A DNA stretch of 64,000 nucleotides from Chitinophaga polysaccharea. Lineage in GTDB: Bacteria > Bacteroidota > Bacteroidia > Chitinophagales > Chitinophagaceae. Positions 61,873 to 64,000 of the stretch are shown here, in pieces. The notes beneath the pieces were generated by a model, which searched no databases, was not told where the DNA came from, and worked only from the letters and a program-made list of their open reading frames with translations. The translations under genes were made by a program, and so were the position numbers. The stretch covers positions 557,379 to 621,378 of the forward strand of contig NZ_VIWO01000004.1 of NCBI RefSeq assembly GCF_007829335.1, in the 5' to 3' direction. The stretch's first letter is position 1, and each line of letters begins with the position of its first letter.

Positions 61873-63942
61873 ATGATAAAAGAGCATAGCTTAATTGCTT
61901 CAGTCGCACTTTTTGGCGAATTGTATAATAACAATAAATACAAAAGTGTTTCAGATATTATTGCAGAGTTTATAAAGGGTGCTATATTAGAAGAGCAGAA
62001 GTGGTCAGTAAACTCAACGGAATTGCGCAATTCGCTAATAAATATTTTTGAATTTACAATTCCTGAAGCTGTCCTTAAAAACACGTTGAAAACTAAGCTA
62101 AAGAAATATTGCATTTACAAAGATGGGGTGTATAATTTCGATTCCGCTTTTTTGAAGAAGAATTTTAGCCATTTTGACGATGAGTACAATAAAATAAATG
62201 CGTTTCAAAGTAAAATATTAGATGGATTATACAACTACATTGAAACTGATGCGGGAGTGCTTTTAGATGAAGAGGTAAAGGCGACGATTTTTGATGATTT
62301 TGTAAAATATTTATTGGATAACGGCTATTCCGAGACATATACTGAGCAAATAAGCACCTACATTGTCAAAAATCAACTTAATGATGACTTTGTAAAGTCC
62401 TTAAATACCATTAGAGAAGGGCTTATATTATATCAAGGAATCCGCTATACTTCAGATGTCAATGATTTAGGAAACTGGAATTCAGAGTTAACAATCTTTC
62501 TCAATACGGAACACCTATTTAATGCAGTTGGTTTTAATGGAGAAGTTTATAGACAGATTTTTAATGATTTCTATGATCTAGTTACCAAAATTAATCAGAA
62601 AAGCAGGAATAAGAACAACAAACGGTTGATAGAACTGGCGTATCTTCCTGAAACCAATAATGAGATAAATGAATATTTTGAGAAAGCGGAGCAGATAAAA
62701 CGAGGTGAGCGAAAGTTAGATCCTTCCCGTCCCGCAATGAGGGCAATTATAAAGGATTGCAGAACTCCATTTGATATAAGACAGAAGTATAAAAACTTTA
62801 TTACGGAAATTAATTCAAAGGGCATTTTTTTTCGAGAGACCGACTCTTCAGTTTACAATTTCCATCAGTACGTTGTAGAAGGAAAGAAAGATATTGATAC
62901 ATTTAAAAGAGAATCAAAGGAGCGAGGAAAGTTATTTAGCGAAGGGGATTTCGAACGTTTTGGAAAAATTTTCTCACAAATCAATTATTTTAGAAAAGGG
63001 CGTAACGATACGACATTTGAGAAAGTTGGGTTCATATTTCTTACAGCAAATAGTTTTGCCTTATGGCTATCTTCACATCCGAAAATAAAGTTTCATGAAA
63101 ATGATCTTCCCTTCGCTGTATCTATTGAGTCTATTACTTGTAGATTTTGGTTTAAACTGTGTAAGGGATTCGGTGAATTTGTGTCCTTGCCAAAGTCACT
63201 AGGAATTGTTACAAAGGCTCAAATAATTCTGGCCTCTCAGGTAAATTCATCGGTCAGTAAACGTTATGATCAACTCAAACAAGAACTTTACGAAGGAAAA
63301 CATAATGCACATGATTTCCAGTTACTTGTCTATGATCTCAGAGAGCATTCTAAATTACCCGAGGAGATTGATGAAAGTACAGTTGATGATTCAATTGACT
63401 TTATTTTGAATGAGGAATACATTGAAACATTCTATAAAAATCAAGAACTTCTGGCAAAGGAAAATTCCGATTTAAAGAATCAGGTTAAGGAATACGAACA
63501 AGAGAAGAGAAGAAGAGACGAAATTGCTTTGGAGCAAGAACAGCATAAGAAATTAGAACAGTTTATTAGCTCAAAAACTACTGACTATCAGAAAGATAGG
63601 AAAAGCGATATTTTCTATTACCTGAAAGCAGCTTGTTTGCTTTTTGCAGCGGCTCTTCCTATAGGACTTATTAAGGTAAAACCCTTTTCTGAAAAGCTAG
63701 ATCAGCTTGGTGGTTGGGGCGTAATAATCATAATTTTTTTAGTGTGGTTGGGCTTGATTGAGGGATTTAGAAGGTCATATATTCATGATAAAGAGAAAAT
63801 AAAGAGAGGTAGGGCCGCTTTGTTTCTATGGTTTAAGTTCCAAGCAGAAAAAGAACTATTCTTGGCACAAGAAAAATGGCGCCTAGAATTTCGTCAACAA
63901 GATAATGACCTCCCCCCAATAAATCGGGCCATTGAAAAGTAG
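61873..63942 (+). CDS. Unknown AT-rich island protein with coiled coil and C-terminal membrane hairpin
   Basis: 689 residues, not recognised. The N-terminal ~85 residues are helical and end YCIYKDGVYNF, which looks like a winged-helix unit. The middle starts at 206-216 with LTIFLNTEHLF and continues to VGFIFLTANSF (385-395), a beta-strand/acidic pattern reminiscent of PIN-like nuclease folds, though the first acidic position is Asn, so this is only a hint. Residues about 526-575 are a highly charged coiled coil (KNQVKEYEQEKRRRDEI). Two membrane helices follow at about 583-601 and 615-634, then a charged tail. Base composition is far more AT-rich than the rest of the window, pointing to recent transfer next to tRNA-Lys. 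A membrane-anchored cytoplasmic protein; a phage-defence role is possible but unproven. Confidence 0.8.
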   Translation: MIKEHSLIASVALFGELYNNNKYKSVSDIIAEFIKGAILEEQKWSVNSTELRNSLINIFEFTIPEAVLKNTLKTKLKKYCIYKDGVYNFDSAFLKKNFSHFDDEYNKINAFQSKILDGLYNYIETDAGVLLDEEVKATIFDDFVKYLLDNGYSETYTEQISTYIVKNQLNDDFVKSLNTIREGLILYQGIRYTSDVNDLGNWNSELTIFLNTEHLFNAVGFNGEVYRQIFNDFYDLVTKINQKSRNKNNKRLIELAYLPETNNEINEYFEKAEQIKRGERKLDPSRPAMRAIIKDCRTPFDIRQKYKNFITEINSKGIFFRETDSSVYNFHQYVVEGKKDIDTFKRESKERGKLFSEGDFERFGKIFSQINYFRKGRNDTTFEKVGFIFLTANSFALWLSSHPKIKFHENDLPFAVSIESITCRFWFKLCKGFGEFVSLPKSLGIVTKAQIILASQVNSSVSKRYDQLKQELYEGKHNAHDFQLLVYDLREHSKLPEEIDESTVDDSIDFILNEEYIETFYKNQELLAKENSDLKNQVKEYEQEKRRRDEIALEQEQHKKLEQFISSKTTDYQKDRKSDIFYYLKAACLLFAAALPIGLIKVKPFSEKLDQLGGWGVIIIIFLVWLGLIEGFRRSYIHDKEKIKRGRAALFLWFKFQAEKELFLAQEKWRLEFRQQDNDLPPINRAIEK

Positions 63943-64000
63943 AGAAATCGGGCAATAATTCATAATTTAAACATGAAAAATTGCTCATGAAAAAAACAAA

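Overview
The window looks like a chromosome segment of a glycan-degrading Bacteroidota, most likely a Chitinophaga-type member of the Chitinophagaceae. Evidence: a SusC/SusD locus controlled by an ECF sigma/FecR pair, many signal-peptide or lipoprotein hydrolases, FtsX-type permeases without a local ATPase, YfhO, TlpA-like proteins with long N-terminal extensions, and repeated use of the Bacteroidota promoter element TAnnTTTG. Taxonomy is inferred from gene content and style only.

Layout. (1) 2-6166, + strand: the end of a Mx1-type metallopeptidase-like protein, two TlpA-like thioredoxin proteins and an M1-type peptidase, probably the tail of a peptide-utilisation locus whose SusC/SusD part would lie before the window. 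(2) 6226-12674: a SnoaL-like protein, an ICL/PEP-mutase-family enzyme and an AraC regulator. The last two share an identical operator and promoter layout. A universal stress protein, a patatin-like protein coupled to a membrane protein, and a DUF3500 protein follow. (3) 12738-16518: a divergent sulfatase / GH20 pair. (4) 16515-26448: signalling and housekeeping genes (NadR-like ATPase, two sensor kinases, a degenerate receiver protein, SDR, FG-GAP protein, OmpA-like protein, inorganic pyrophosphatase). (5) 26454-39551: FtsX-type permease, YfhO, a subclass B1 metallo-beta-lactamase, a TonB receptor, a complete mlaE-mlaF-mlaD lipid-transport operon, a PchB-like isochorismate lyase coupled to a DUF1080 protein, and a double CDGSH protein.

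(6) 39670-50813, all on the - strand: a compact polysaccharide utilisation locus, sigma factor > FecR > SusC with STN domain > SusD > DUF4959-type lipoprotein > DUF4998-type lipoprotein > GH29 alpha-L-fucosidase, closed by a strong terminator. The STN domain, FecR and sigma factor imply substrate-induced trans-envelope signalling, and the fucosidase points to fucosylated glycans. (7) 50976-61097: a diadenylate-cyclase-like (DACNV-type) protein, an RluE-like pseudouridine synthase, a second GH20 / sulfatase pair (convergent), an unknown membrane protein, a candidate structured RNA and a GtaA-like glutaminase-family protein.

(8) 61168-64000: tRNA-Lys(UUU) with a textbook promoter and terminator, then a degenerate second copy of the tRNA 3' end plus terminator, then strongly AT-rich DNA carrying one 689-residue protein of unknown function. 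This resembles the edge of a genomic island at a tRNA gene. No integrase is visible. The strongest regulatory observation is the duplicated 24-bp AraC-type box at 7469-7492 and 8374-8397, each exactly 17 nt from a TAAYTTTR element. The least explained gene is the island protein at 61873-63942.
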